Origin: Saprospiraceae bacterium
GTDB taxonomy: Bacteria; Bacteroidota; Bacteroidia; Chitinophagales; Saprospiraceae
Direction of reading: 5' to 3'
DNA: 64,000 nucleotides
NCBI GenBank assembly: GCA_016714895.1
Contig: JADKBV010000013.1
Coordinates: 1 to 64,000, forward strand
Shown: positions 34,361 to 42,629 of the stretch, piece after piece
How positions within the stretch are numbered: the stretch's first letter is position 1
How the letters are laid out: each line of letters starts with the position of its first letter
Made by a program: the position numbers and the translations under genes
The notes under the pieces: model-generated
Databases searched by the model: none
Told to the model about the DNA's origin: nothing
What the model saw: only the letters and a program-made list of their open reading frames with translations

Positions 34361-35314
34361 ATGGCCGAAAAAACCTCAGGCATAGTTGTCAAATCTACCG
34401 GAAGCTGGTATACTGTCAGAATAGAAAATGAACTCATTTTATGTAGAGTCAAAGGTAAAATTAAACTTGACGACCTTAAACTAACCAATCCAATTGCCGT
34501 AGGTGACGTCGTGACAGTAGAAATGGAAGCTGTCGAAAATGTAGGCAATATAGTCGCCATCCAACCACGCAAAAATTATATCGTCCGGCAATCTCCGCGC
34601 AAAAAACATTTGCTGCACTTTATGGCAAGTAATGTGGATCAGGTTTTACTGATTGTCACTTTAAAAAATCCGAACCTTAAACTTGGATTTATCGACCGGT
34701 TTTTGCTAATGACCGAACCTTATAATATTCCGGTCATTATTGTTTTTAACAAAGCCGATATCTATGGAAAAGAAGATATGGTTTTGTTTCATTATCTGAA
34801 AAATACTTATGAAAAAATCGGATATACGGTATTATTAGCATCTTCGGAAAATCAAACCGGTATCTCAGAGGTTAGGGATGCACTCAAAGATAAAACCACG
34901 CTTGTCGGCGGACAATCCGGTGTCGGAAAATCTACCTTGATTAATGCCATACAACCCGGCCTGGTATTACGAACAGAAGAAATTTCAGATTTTTCCGGTA
35001 AAGGACAACATACCACTACCTTCGCAGAAATGTTTGATCTGGATTTTGGCGGTCACATCATCGACAGCCCCGGTATCAAAACTTTGGGTTTTTCACATCT
35101 GGAAATCAAAGACGTGTCACACAATTTTAAAGAATTTTTTGTGATTTCCAAAGATTGTAAATTTGCCAATTGTAAACATATCAACGAACCAAAATGTGCC
35201 GTAAAGGATGCCGTAGAAAACGAAACTATAGCTTCCTTCAGATACCAGAATTATCTTTCCATTATCGACGAAATTGAAAATCAAAACTATTGGGAAATTC
35301 ATGATGATGTATAA
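34361..35314 (+). CDS. rsgA: Ribosome small subunit-dependent GTPase A
   Basis: 317 aa. Circularly permuted GTPase that assists late 30S subunit maturation. Order seen: OB-fold start (VVKSTGSWYTV, GDVVTVEME), then G4 NKAD at ~126, G5 ASS, then G1 GQSGVGKST at ~184-192, G3 DSPG, and a C-terminal zinc finger with C-x4-C-x-H-x5-C (CKFANCKHINEPKC). The order G4-G5-G1-G3 is diagnostic. Overlaps nothing and starts 4 bases after the GGGPS gene, so likely one transcript. Confidence 0.96.
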   Translation: MAEKTSGIVVKSTGSWYTVRIENELILCRVKGKIKLDDLKLTNPIAVGDVVTVEMEAVENVGNIVAIQPRKNYIVRQSPRKKHLLHFMASNVDQVLLIVTLKNPNLKLGFIDRFLLMTEPYNIPVIIVFNKADIYGKEDMVLFHYLKNTYEKIGYTVLLASSENQTGISEVRDALKDKTTLVGGQSGVGKSTLINAIQPGLVLRTEEISDFSGKGQHTTTFAEMFDLDFGGHIIDSPGIKTLGFSHLEIKDVSHNFKEFFVISKDCKFANCKHINEPKCAVKDAVENETIASFRYQNYLSIIDEIENQNYWEIHDDV

Positions 35315-35346
35315 AAATCGCCACTTTATACAGGGTTAACAGACCT

Positions 35347-35408
35347 CCAATCATAATTTTTACTACACGCAAATATGACAGACCGTATTTTATAATATTT
35401 ATGATTGG
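35347..35408. repeat. Inverted repeat between convergent genes
   Basis: CCAATCATAA (35347-35356) and TTATGATTGG (35399-35408), perfect 10-bp arms with a 42-base loop, ending one base before the stop of the minus-strand gene. It could fold as a bidirectional termination structure, but there is no T-run. Function uncertain. Confidence 0.4.
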
Positions 35409-35409
35409 G

Positions 35410-35871
35410 TTATTGTCCGAAATTTACCGTATAAGTATACGAAGATTCCTGTTTTTTTTGTTCTTTTTCCTTAACTTCAACTGAAGGCGTATACATAATC
35501 TGATACGAAAACAAAGGTGCTTCTGAAGCCTTAGGTTCCTGATGTTTTGGCAACCTGAAATGGATGGTAATTTTTTTGTGAAAAATAACCCTCATGCCTC
35601 TGGGCAATTTAGGAACTTTAAATTTCAATAGTCTGACCAATCGGATAGCTTCGTCATCACAACCGTGTCCAAGATGGTGTAATAAGGTCACATCTGTAAC
35701 TTCACCTTTAAAATTGATATCATAGGTAATAGGAATAGAACCTTCAACCTGATGCAAAAGTGCTTGTTCGGGATATAACAAGTTTTGGGTAATAAACGTT
35801 TTCAAAGCCTGATCTCCGCCTTCATAATAAGGTTGTTTTAAAAAACTATTATCTTTCCTTTCCTTTTTCAT
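35410..35871 (-). CDS. TonB C-terminal domain protein without a membrane helix
   Basis: 153 aa. Residues ~15-110 match a TonB C-terminal domain: YEGGDQALKTFITQNLLYPEQA, QVEGSIPITYDINFKGEVTDV, DDEAIRLVRLLKFKVPKLP, ITIHFRLP. A normal TonB needs an N-terminal membrane helix and a Pro-rich spacer; neither is present, the start being charged (MKKERKDNSFLKQ). The tail ~110-153 is Lys/Glu/Gln-rich. It may interact with TonB-dependent receptors or be a solo domain used elsewhere; cytosolic unless exported by an unseen route. Confidence 0.75.
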   Translation of the reverse strand: MKKERKDNSFLKQPYYEGGDQALKTFITQNLLYPEQALLHQVEGSIPITYDINFKGEVTDVTLLHHLGHGCDDEAIRLVRLLKFKVPKLPRGMRVIFHKKITIHFRLPKHQEPKASEAPLFSYQIMYTPSVEVKEKEQKKQESSYTYTVNFGQ

Positions 35872-35980
35872 GATGAGATTTCATGTTCTTTTATTGAACA
35901 TTTCATTAGCGTAAAAGATGTGCGAATTAAAGTTAATCAAAAAATGTGATGGATTATCACACAGAAGTTTTGTATTTGCA

Positions 35981-37561
35981 CTAAGGGCAATCAGTTAGTT
36001 CTGTTGCAACAAATGTCCCGGCGTCCGTAACGGTAAAACGTACACATTTTTGTCTCAAACTATTATAAAGAACCAACCCTTTGGTAGGTGTGTCTATAAT
36101 GAGATTTGAATTATTAATTTGCAGCGCGGCGTCATTGACTGCAGGACACGACACTCCTACCCCACTGATCTGATTATTTGCCGAAAGGCTGATTTTATAA
36201 CAACTTCCGGATTGGCTTTTTGCAATGAAAGATGATGATTGTCCGGTTACCGAAAGATCAGCACGATAAATGTATTTTTCATCCACAGTATTGCTCTGAC
36301 AAACGATCCGGGTCAAAATAAATTGTCCGCTGTTGTTGACATCAAGACGAAAACAATACCCTTTAGGTGATCGGAGCACAACACCTTTACTTGCTACTGA
36401 TTGGTAAAAGTTTTGATCCGTTTTGACATTGGCATTCCATGATACCTGAGGCAAATCAAGCTCCAGTGTATAAAATCCCGTCTCAATATCAGTCGCCAGA
36501 ATACATCCGGTACTCATAAACGGGTATACACCCCAGCATCCGTGAAAACTGGAACTTGAGCCATAACCCGTCCCGTTATTCGCTGTGTAGGTATCGTAAT
36601 ATGCGATTCTTGAAGGTGCTGCGGGATTGGAAAGATCATAAACCTGTACCCCATCTTCATAATAAGATATATATAATTTGTTTTCGTGTACAAATGGGTT
36701 GTGAGGGCGATTGGTAGATGACACCGGAAACTCCAATGGGTCTTTAAAATCGCCGATTTTGACAAAAATATTATCATTCTCTTCATCCTTCTGATAAATA
36801 TTGATTGGCAAACCTTTGGGAACTTCGAGTGCTTCGTACACATAATTTCCGTCTTCTGACCTCCAGCTGCTGTGGTTATAACCACTTGGCCCGACATAAC
36901 TGGCCAATATCTGCACATTATTGAGATCACTGACGTCGAGTTCGATCATTCTGCTGACAGACCCGTTAGAAGTATACGCAATATTATCTTTGACATATAC
37001 ATCATGTACGTAGGTATTAAGGGACGGCGCTCCCATAAGCACATTGATAAAAATATTCTGCAAATGGACGGGAACCAAAGGATTGCTGATATCAAAAACA
37101 ATTAATCCGGCGTTGACTGAATTGGAGCCAGCCACATATAGTCTGGCATGAGCCGTGTCGACGTAAATATTATGAGCCCTCAAAAAATGGGTATTATAAT
37201 AGGTCACTGCATATGTGTCCATATTAATAACCTGAAGCCCCTGATTGTAAGGTGACTGATCCGCAGTCGCATAAATGGCATTTCCATATGTTTTATAGTC
37301 CCTCCAAATGGAAGAAAAACCATCCGTATGTTCAAAAACCAAAAAAGGATTGCTGCAATCCGTAACGTTGTAAATGAGTGTTTTTTGTCTGGTTCCTGCC
37401 ACCGCAAATTTCTGACCGTTATTTCTTTCATAACCCCACACATCGTTGTATTCCTGTCCGGGAATGAGAATATGCCCTTTTTTGACCATATTAAATCCCT
37501 GAGAAAAAGAAAATTGTATGCAGAAAAAACAGAAAATCAAAATGTTATGATACTTTTGCAT
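35981..37561 (-). CDS. Secreted choice-of-anchor B (LVIVD-repeat) protein
   Basis: 526 aa from the ATG at 37561, which starts the signal peptide MQKYHNILIFCFFCIQFSFSQG; the frame is open 15 codons upstream. Residues ~40-370 are LVIVD/propeller repeats (LIYNVTDCSNPFLV, LIVFDISNPLVPVHL, VQVYDLSNPAAPSRIAYYDT), the choice-of-anchor B family common in Bacteroidota. The C-terminal ~150 residues contain three Cys-bearing repeats (GYCFRLDVNNSGQF, GSCYKISLSANNQI, QKCVRFTVTDAGTF) not matching any T9SS sorting domain I know. Substrate unknown; probably cell surface. Confidence 0.8.
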   Translation of the reverse strand: MQKYHNILIFCFFCIQFSFSQGFNMVKKGHILIPGQEYNDVWGYERNNGQKFAVAGTRQKTLIYNVTDCSNPFLVFEHTDGFSSIWRDYKTYGNAIYATADQSPYNQGLQVINMDTYAVTYYNTHFLRAHNIYVDTAHARLYVAGSNSVNAGLIVFDISNPLVPVHLQNIFINVLMGAPSLNTYVHDVYVKDNIAYTSNGSVSRMIELDVSDLNNVQILASYVGPSGYNHSSWRSEDGNYVYEALEVPKGLPINIYQKDEENDNIFVKIGDFKDPLEFPVSSTNRPHNPFVHENKLYISYYEDGVQVYDLSNPAAPSRIAYYDTYTANNGTGYGSSSSFHGCWGVYPFMSTGCILATDIETGFYTLELDLPQVSWNANVKTDQNFYQSVASKGVVLRSPKGYCFRLDVNNSGQFILTRIVCQSNTVDEKYIYRADLSVTGQSSSFIAKSQSGSCYKISLSANNQISGVGVSCPAVNDAALQINNSNLIIDTPTKGLVLYNSLRQKCVRFTVTDAGTFVATELTDCP

Positions 37562-37603
37562 GACCATTGATTGACACATTGTATAATACTTACCTTTAAA
37601 AGC

Positions 37604-37611
37604 CAAAGTTA
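37604..37611 (-). promoter_or_regulatory. Promoter -7 box of the choice-of-anchor B gene
   Basis: TAACTTTG on the minus strand, ~36-base leader to the ATG at 37561. Fits the Bacteroidota TAnnTTTG form; no good -33 TTG seen. Confidence 0.45.
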
Positions 37612-37644
37612 GAAATAAATTTGAGATAAATCAAAAAACATTTT

Positions 37645-38268
37645 ATGATAAAACCTGAGATCATCTCACATCTGCAAAAGGATCCTGTGTTACATAGTTT
37701 GATTTCTGATGTACCCCTGCATATTGAAAAACCCGATTTAACGTTGTTTGAACAATTAATGCGGTCCATTATTTCCCAACAATTATCAACCAAAGCTGCT
37801 TCTACCATTTATGGCCGATTCCGAAATGGTTTTGACAGTTTTCCGTTACAACCAGACGATGTATTGCAAAAAGATACAGAAACACTCAGGAGTTACGGAC
37901 TTTCATACCAAAAAGCATCCTACCTGCATCATATCGCTGAACATTTCAAAACAAATAAACTTGTGGATCATCCCTGGGACCACCACGATGATGCATCAGT
38001 CATAAAAACCCTGCTTCCTATCAAAGGTGTCGGGTTGTGGACGGTTCAAATGGTCCTGATTTTTCATTTGTTGAGAGAAGATGTTTTTCCTATCGACGAC
38101 CTTGCCATACGTCAGCGGATGATATCCTGGTACCAGCCTGAAGGTGAAGGTAAAATACAAATATCCAACCTTCATCGTATTGCAGAAAACTGGCGACCCT
38201 ACCGATCCATAGCCTGCCGGTATATCTGGGCAGCGGGTGATTTGGAGAAGCAGCGTAAGACTGTGTGA
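37645..38268 (+). CDS. AlkA-like DNA-3-methyladenine glycosylase
   Basis: 207 aa HhH-GPD superfamily enzyme for repair of alkylated bases. Seen: LFEQLMRSIISQQLSTKAAS at ~40, the helix-hairpin-helix LLPIKGVGLWTVQMVLIF at ~128-146 with the Gly/Val turn, and the catalytic Asp in FPIDDLAIRQ ~20 residues later. Lacks the N-terminal beta domain of E. coli AlkA, which is normal for this short class. Divergent from the secreted choice-of-anchor B gene and closed by its own terminator. Confidence 0.9.
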   Translation: MIKPEIISHLQKDPVLHSLISDVPLHIEKPDLTLFEQLMRSIISQQLSTKAASTIYGRFRNGFDSFPLQPDDVLQKDTETLRSYGLSYQKASYLHHIAEHFKTNKLVDHPWDHHDDASVIKTLLPIKGVGLWTVQMVLIFHLLREDVFPIDDLAIRQRMISWYQPEGEGKIQISNLHRIAENWRPYRSIACRYIWAAGDLEKQRKTV

Positions 38269-38303
38269 TGTTTAAAAATAAATAAAAAATTTATTTTTAA
38301 ACA
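38269..38303 (+). terminator. Terminator immediately after the glycosylase gene
   Basis: TGTTTAAAAATAAAT-AAAAA-ATTTATTTTTAAACA, a perfect 15-bp stem that starts on the base after the stop codon. Very AT-rich, so weaker than its length suggests; works from both strands. Confidence 0.7.
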
Positions 38304-38390
38304 GTCCAACGATATTAATAAAGCTCTTTGATTTATACTTGTATTTTGGGAGACCTTCCTGCCTTAAAAGGGTAAAAGTCCTCCCCGCAT

Positions 38391-39479
38391 TTACTTTTGT
38401 GCCGTTCTGTACAGATAATAAGCAACCGCTGAAAACACCATATTGGGTATCCATACACCGATGAGTGGTGGCAGAGACAGATTGGAAGAAAAAGTGGCAG
38501 AAAACTTGGACAAAATTACAAAAACAGCACCCAAAATAATGCCTACCGCAAGATGTAGCCCCATGCCGCCTCTTACTTTACGGGAAGCTACAGAAACGCC
38601 TAAAAGAGTAAGAATGATGATAGTAAACGGATCAGCTGTACGACGATACAGCTCAATTTCATATTTTTTTCCGGAATCGATTCCTCTGTCCTGCTCATTG
38701 CGTAAAAATTCGCGCAGGTCAGTTGTATTCATCATTTCCATTTGTTTTTTAAATCTGACAAAATCGCCCGGGTCAAGGTTGAGTATTGTATCAATTGGAT
38801 TGGATGTACCAAGAACCAAACTTTCTTTCAGGTCGTTGATCTCTCTTTTTTCCCAATTGACCAATCGCCATTTGCCGGATTCTTTAAGGTAACTGACGCT
38901 GTTTGCTTTCAGTACATAAACCAGTTTACCATCTTTAAACCGCTCCAAACGGAAAGTATTACCACTGCTGTCATTGACGGAATAGGTGCGCAGATATATT
39001 TTTTCGTCTTTATTCAAATAAAAATGAATGTTAAAATTTAGGCTTGACTTCGAACTTTTTCGGATGTATTCCGCTTCAAATTCATTTTTCAGGCGATTGC
39101 TTTTGGGAATAATATAGTTATTGCCGATCCACAACAAAGTTGCCAGAAAAGTAGCCGTTATAAGAAAAGGTTGCAAAAATCGATTGTAGGTGATTTTCGA
39201 ACTCAAAATACTGATAACTTCAGAATTTTTTGCCATCCTGGAGGTAAAAAAGATAACGGACAACAAACTGAACAACGGCCATAATAATCCGTTAATCCAG
39301 GGGATAAAATGCAGGAAGTAGTCAAACAAAATTTGTTTCCACGTAAGATTGGCATTGATAAACTTGTCAATCAATTCAAAATAGTGGATGCTCATAGCAA
39401 TCATCGTGATAAGGACCATCGTAAAAAAAAAGGTCGACAGATATTTTTTGATGATATATATATCCAGAATTTTAAACAT
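38391..39479 (-). CDS. LptF/LptG-type permease (YjgP/YjgQ family)
   Basis: 362 aa. Inner-membrane part of the Lpt machine that moves LPS to the outer membrane. N-terminal helices (IDIYIIKKYLSTFFFTMVLI, INGLLWPLFSLLSVIFFTSR), a periplasmic beta-jellyroll of ~180 residues in the middle (VYVLKANSVSYLKESG, DPGDFVRFKKQMEM) and C-terminal helices (TIIILTLLGVSVASRK, LAVGIILGAVFVILSKF). The motif IGVWIPNMVFSAVAYYLY near the end is typical. Gap of one base to tgt, so part of the SPOR-rodA-tgt-lptG operon. Confidence 0.92.
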   Translation of the reverse strand: MFKILDIYIIKKYLSTFFFTMVLITMIAMSIHYFELIDKFINANLTWKQILFDYFLHFIPWINGLLWPLFSLLSVIFFTSRMAKNSEVISILSSKITYNRFLQPFLITATFLATLLWIGNNYIIPKSNRLKNEFEAEYIRKSSKSSLNFNIHFYLNKDEKIYLRTYSVNDSSGNTFRLERFKDGKLVYVLKANSVSYLKESGKWRLVNWEKREINDLKESLVLGTSNPIDTILNLDPGDFVRFKKQMEMMNTTDLREFLRNEQDRGIDSGKKYEIELYRRTADPFTIIILTLLGVSVASRKVRGGMGLHLAVGIILGAVFVILSKFSATFSSNLSLPPLIGVWIPNMVFSAVAYYLYRTAQK

Positions 39480-39480
39480 T

Positions 39481-40611
39481 TTACAGTCGTTGTGTCATTT
39501 TTTGAACCATTTCTGTTTTCCATCCGGCAAATGTTCCGCTGATGATTTGTTTCCTCGCTTCTCTGGTCAACCAGGTAAAAAAACTGAGGTTGTGCAAAGT
39601 GGCAATTTGTGCTGCAAGAATTTCTTCGACTTTAAACAAATGTCGAAGGTAAGCTTTTGTATGGATTCTGCTCGTAGGTGCCTGACTTTCATTGTCGATC
39701 GGACTGAAATCGTCCTGCCATTTTGCATTTTTCATATTCATAACACCGTTTTTGGTATATAAAATACCATGCCTGGCATTTCTGGTAGGAAGTACACAAT
39801 CAAACATGTCGATACCCAGGGATATGCTTTCCAGAATATTTTCGGGAAGTCCCACACCCATAAGATACCGGGGTTTGTTTTCTGGTAAAACACCACATAC
39901 CAATTCTGTCATCGAATACATGTCTTCATGGGGTTCGCCGACAGAAAGTCCACCGATAGCATTTAATGCTGCTCCTTTACCTGCTATATATTCGGCGGAA
40001 GCCAGACGAAGGTCCGGAAAAGTACTACCCTGCACAATCGGTGCTAAAGTCTGCTGGTACCCGTAAACCGGATCTGTTTTTTCAAATCTGTCAAAACACC
40101 TGTCCAGCCAACGGTGGGTCATGTGCATACTGTTTCTGGCATACTTAAATTCACAGGGATACGGCGTACATTCGTCAAAAGCCATGATGATATCAGCTCC
40201 GATGATTCTTTGAATATCCATCACATTTTCGGGCGAAAAAAAATGTCTCGAACCGTCTGTGTGCGATTGAAATTTAACACCTTCCTCCGTAATTTTACGC
40301 ATTCCCTTCAAAGAATATACCTGATAACCCCCGCTATCTGTAAGCATTGGTCTGTCCCAAGCTATAAATTTGTGCAAGCCACCTGCCCTCTTCAGAATGT
40401 CTGTACCCGGTCTCAGGTAAAGATGATAAGTATTTCCCAAAATGATCTGAGCTTCAATCGGGTCTAGTAATTCGGCTTGGTGTACCGCCTTGACGGAACC
40501 TTGAGTTCCGACAGGCATAAAAACCGGGCTTTCGATATTACCGTGGTCGGTAGTGATGATTCCTGCCCTTGCTTTACTACCGGGGTCTTTAGCTATTATA
40601 TTAAATGTCAT
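39481..40611 (-). CDS. tgt: tRNA-guanine transglycosylase lacking the zinc cysteines
   Basis: 376 aa. Exchanges G34 for preQ1 in tRNAs with GUN anticodons, on the way to queuosine. Catalytic parts are intact: DSGGYQVYSL, AFDECTPYP, GGLSVGEP, MGVGLPENILE and the nucleophile region DMFDCVLPTRNARHG. The C-terminal zinc site, normally CxCxxC...H, reads as S309, A311, S314 with the later His of ATLHNL kept, so the three Cys ligands are gone. From memory some other Bacteroidota Tgt proteins share this. Transcription is coupled: 3 bases from rodA and 1 base to lptG. Confidence 0.93.
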   Translation of the reverse strand: MTFNIIAKDPGSKARAGIITTDHGNIESPVFMPVGTQGSVKAVHQAELLDPIEAQIILGNTYHLYLRPGTDILKRAGGLHKFIAWDRPMLTDSGGYQVYSLKGMRKITEEGVKFQSHTDGSRHFFSPENVMDIQRIIGADIIMAFDECTPYPCEFKYARNSMHMTHRWLDRCFDRFEKTDPVYGYQQTLAPIVQGSTFPDLRLASAEYIAGKGAALNAIGGLSVGEPHEDMYSMTELVCGVLPENKPRYLMGVGLPENILESISLGIDMFDCVLPTRNARHGILYTKNGVMNMKNAKWQDDFSPIDNESQAPTSRIHTKAYLRHLFKVEEILAAQIATLHNLSFFTWLTREARKQIISGTFAGWKTEMVQKMTQRL

Positions 40612-40614
40612 ATG

Positions 40615-42018
40615 TCAACTTGATCTCAATTTCACCTGGTTCATTTTAGCCACGATACCTATCATTACCGTAAACAGAACCAAAGACGAACCTCCTTTAC
40701 TCAAAAAAGGAAGTGGTATACCTACAACGGGTAAAAGTCCCATGGTCATACCCAGATTGATTATAAAATGGAAAAAAAATATTCCTGCCACACTATAGGC
40801 AAATCCTTTGATAAATTCCAATCTTGTTTGTTCTGCTATACTGATACACCGTAAGATCAGAATCACAAAAAGAATGACGATGCCCAGACTTCCGATGAAT
40901 CCTTGTTCCTCGGCAATGGATGTAAATATAAAATCGGTGCTTTGTTCCGGAACATAATTCAATTTGGTCATTTCTCCTTTGAGATATCCTTTGCCGGCAA
41001 ATCCGCCTGAGCCTATAGCCAGCTTGGATTGTATGATATTGTACAACGAACCTCTCGGGTCACATCTTTCAGGTCGAAGCCACACATTGATCCTTTCTTG
41101 TTGGTGTGGTTTTAACACATGATCTATGACAAATTCAGAAAAAAACGCCAATCCGATCGCTACCACCAAAATCGGCGTGATGATCACCGGAATTCTGATA
41201 TTATTTTTCATGACCACATAAATACTCATCATTCCCAGTCCGGCACCAAAGGGTATCAGCGCAAAAAATCCTTCGCCGTTTACGTACAGAAAAACAGAAA
41301 CTGCTAAAAGACCGAGAATGAGCCACGATGCCTGAGAAACCTTCATCTGGTCATAAGCATACACGGAAAAACCAATCATAAAAATGGCTATAGTCACCAA
41401 AAGCGGCGAAAAAACCAATGAGGTAATGAATATGGTTATCAGGCAAAAAACAGTAATAAAAAACCAATAAGACATACCTTTGCGAAAAAGCAGGATAAAA
41501 AATGAAAAAAACACAAGGGAAGAACCTGCATCAGGCTGTAATAAAATCAACAAAGCCGGTATTAAAAAAATGGATATGGCCGTATATAAAGTATTGCCGT
41601 GAAGGTAGTTCATCTTATTAAAACTCAGATATCCGGAGAGTGCAAGTGCTGTCCCCAATTTTGCCCATTCTGATGGTTGGAATGAAAAAAATCCAAAGCT
41701 GAACCATGCTTTGGCTCCATTGATTTCTTTTCCGAATATCAAAACAAGAATCAATAATAAAAGAGAAATCCCGTAAATCGGAATGGCAAAAGTATTCCAG
41801 AATTTCCAGTCAATGGTAAGTACTGAAATAAAAATCAATAAAGATATGGCTATCCAAAGGGTTTGTGCTCCGATCGGAGAACTTAAATCAAAAAACTGAA
41901 AAGGTTTTTCAGGATCGTAAACGGTCGAATACAACATCAACCACCCAATGGATACTAAACTGATATAACATGCAATCAATATCCAATCCAACGAACTTTT
42001 TTTGCTTGATGCTAACAT
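40615..42018 (-). CDS. rodA: Rod-shape / peptidoglycan polymerase RodA (SEDS family)
   Basis: 467 aa, about ten membrane helices. SEDS glycosyltransferase that polymerises lipid II for cell elongation with a class B PBP. Seen: WLMLYSTVYDPEK loop after the first helix, GAKAWFSFGFFSFQPSEWAKL (family motif split here), LQPDAGSSLVFF with the functional Asp, GRG-like EQSTDFIFTSIAEEQG and LPFLSKGGSSL near the end. A ~60-residue insertion between the central helices makes it longer than E. coli RodA. Second gene of the SPOR-rodA-tgt-lptG operon. Confidence 0.93.
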   Translation of the reverse strand: MLASSKKSSLDWILIACYISLVSIGWLMLYSTVYDPEKPFQFFDLSSPIGAQTLWIAISLLIFISVLTIDWKFWNTFAIPIYGISLLLLILVLIFGKEINGAKAWFSFGFFSFQPSEWAKLGTALALSGYLSFNKMNYLHGNTLYTAISIFLIPALLILLQPDAGSSLVFFSFFILLFRKGMSYWFFITVFCLITIFITSLVFSPLLVTIAIFMIGFSVYAYDQMKVSQASWLILGLLAVSVFLYVNGEGFFALIPFGAGLGMMSIYVVMKNNIRIPVIITPILVVAIGLAFFSEFVIDHVLKPHQQERINVWLRPERCDPRGSLYNIIQSKLAIGSGGFAGKGYLKGEMTKLNYVPEQSTDFIFTSIAEEQGFIGSLGIVILFVILILRCISIAEQTRLEFIKGFAYSVAGIFFFHFIINLGMTMGLLPVVGIPLPFLSKGGSSLVLFTVMIGIVAKMNQVKLRSS

Positions 42019-42022
42019 ACCA

Positions 42023-42436
42023 TCATTTTAGTACCAGAGTTCGTTTGCTGATCTGATCGTAAACCGGTGTAGCTGCAGGAAATATTTTTTTTAACTCAAG
42101 TAAAAAAGGCATCAATTTGGTTTTATTGTCATAAGCGCCGACACGCACCTGATAGTAAGGCACGATATGTTTCCAATCAACATTAACATATGGATAAAGG
42201 GAAATAAACTGACTTCTGGCAGCTTCCATTTCACGTCTGTCATCTGTCGTAATAATCTGAATTCTCCATGCTTTGACATTCTCATTGGTTTTTCCGAATT
42301 GTACAAAATCTTCCATCAGTTTAGTGACTGCAGGTGGTTCCTGAAGAGTGATTTTCCCCTGAGCGACAGAAACAGGCAGTCCTGATAAAAACAAAAATGA
42401 AAAAACAAAAATGAAAAAGGTAAGGCGTTTTAACAT
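42023..42436 (-). CDS. SPOR-domain exported protein
   Basis: 137 aa. Signal peptide MLKRLTFFIFVFSFLFLSGLPVSVAQG, then a single SPOR-like domain: AWRIQIITTDDRREMEAARSQF, YQVRVGAYDNKTKLMPFLLELK and VYDQISKRTLVLK. SPOR domains bind denuded peptidoglycan at the septum or lateral wall, which fits its place 4 bases upstream of rodA in the same operon. Periplasmic. Probable promoter box just upstream (42459-42466). Confidence 0.8.
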   Translation of the reverse strand: MLKRLTFFIFVFSFLFLSGLPVSVAQGKITLQEPPAVTKLMEDFVQFGKTNENVKAWRIQIITTDDRREMEAARSQFISLYPYVNVDWKHIVPYYQVRVGAYDNKTKLMPFLLELKKIFPAATPVYDQISKRTLVLK

Positions 42437-42458
42437 GTTGATATGACAAAATTTAGGG

Positions 42459-42466
42459 CAAAGTTA
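42459..42466 (-). promoter_or_regulatory. Promoter -7 box of the SPOR-rodA-tgt-lptG operon
   Basis: TAACTTTG on the minus strand, leader of about 16 bases to the ATG at 42436. No convincing -33 element seen. Confidence 0.5.
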
Positions 42467-42570
42467 CCTAAAATTAACGTCATTATACGAAATATGGTCC
42501 TAAATTATGAAGTTGCCCGGTTCAGAAGAATGGTAAAAAGCATTTGGAACAAAAAAATGGGTTTAAAACC

Positions 42571-42608
42571 AAAAAAGGTTTTCTGCCGGCATACAGAAAA
42601 CCTTTTTT
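42571..42608 (-). terminator. Strong terminator of the 42630-43691 gene
   Basis: AAAAAAGGTTTTCTG, an 8-base loop, CAGAAAACCTTTTTT: a perfect 15-bp stem with T-runs for both strands. It lies 21 bases after the minus-strand stop. Confidence 0.9.
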
Positions 42609-42629
42609 CGGAAAAAATGATAGCGCCTT

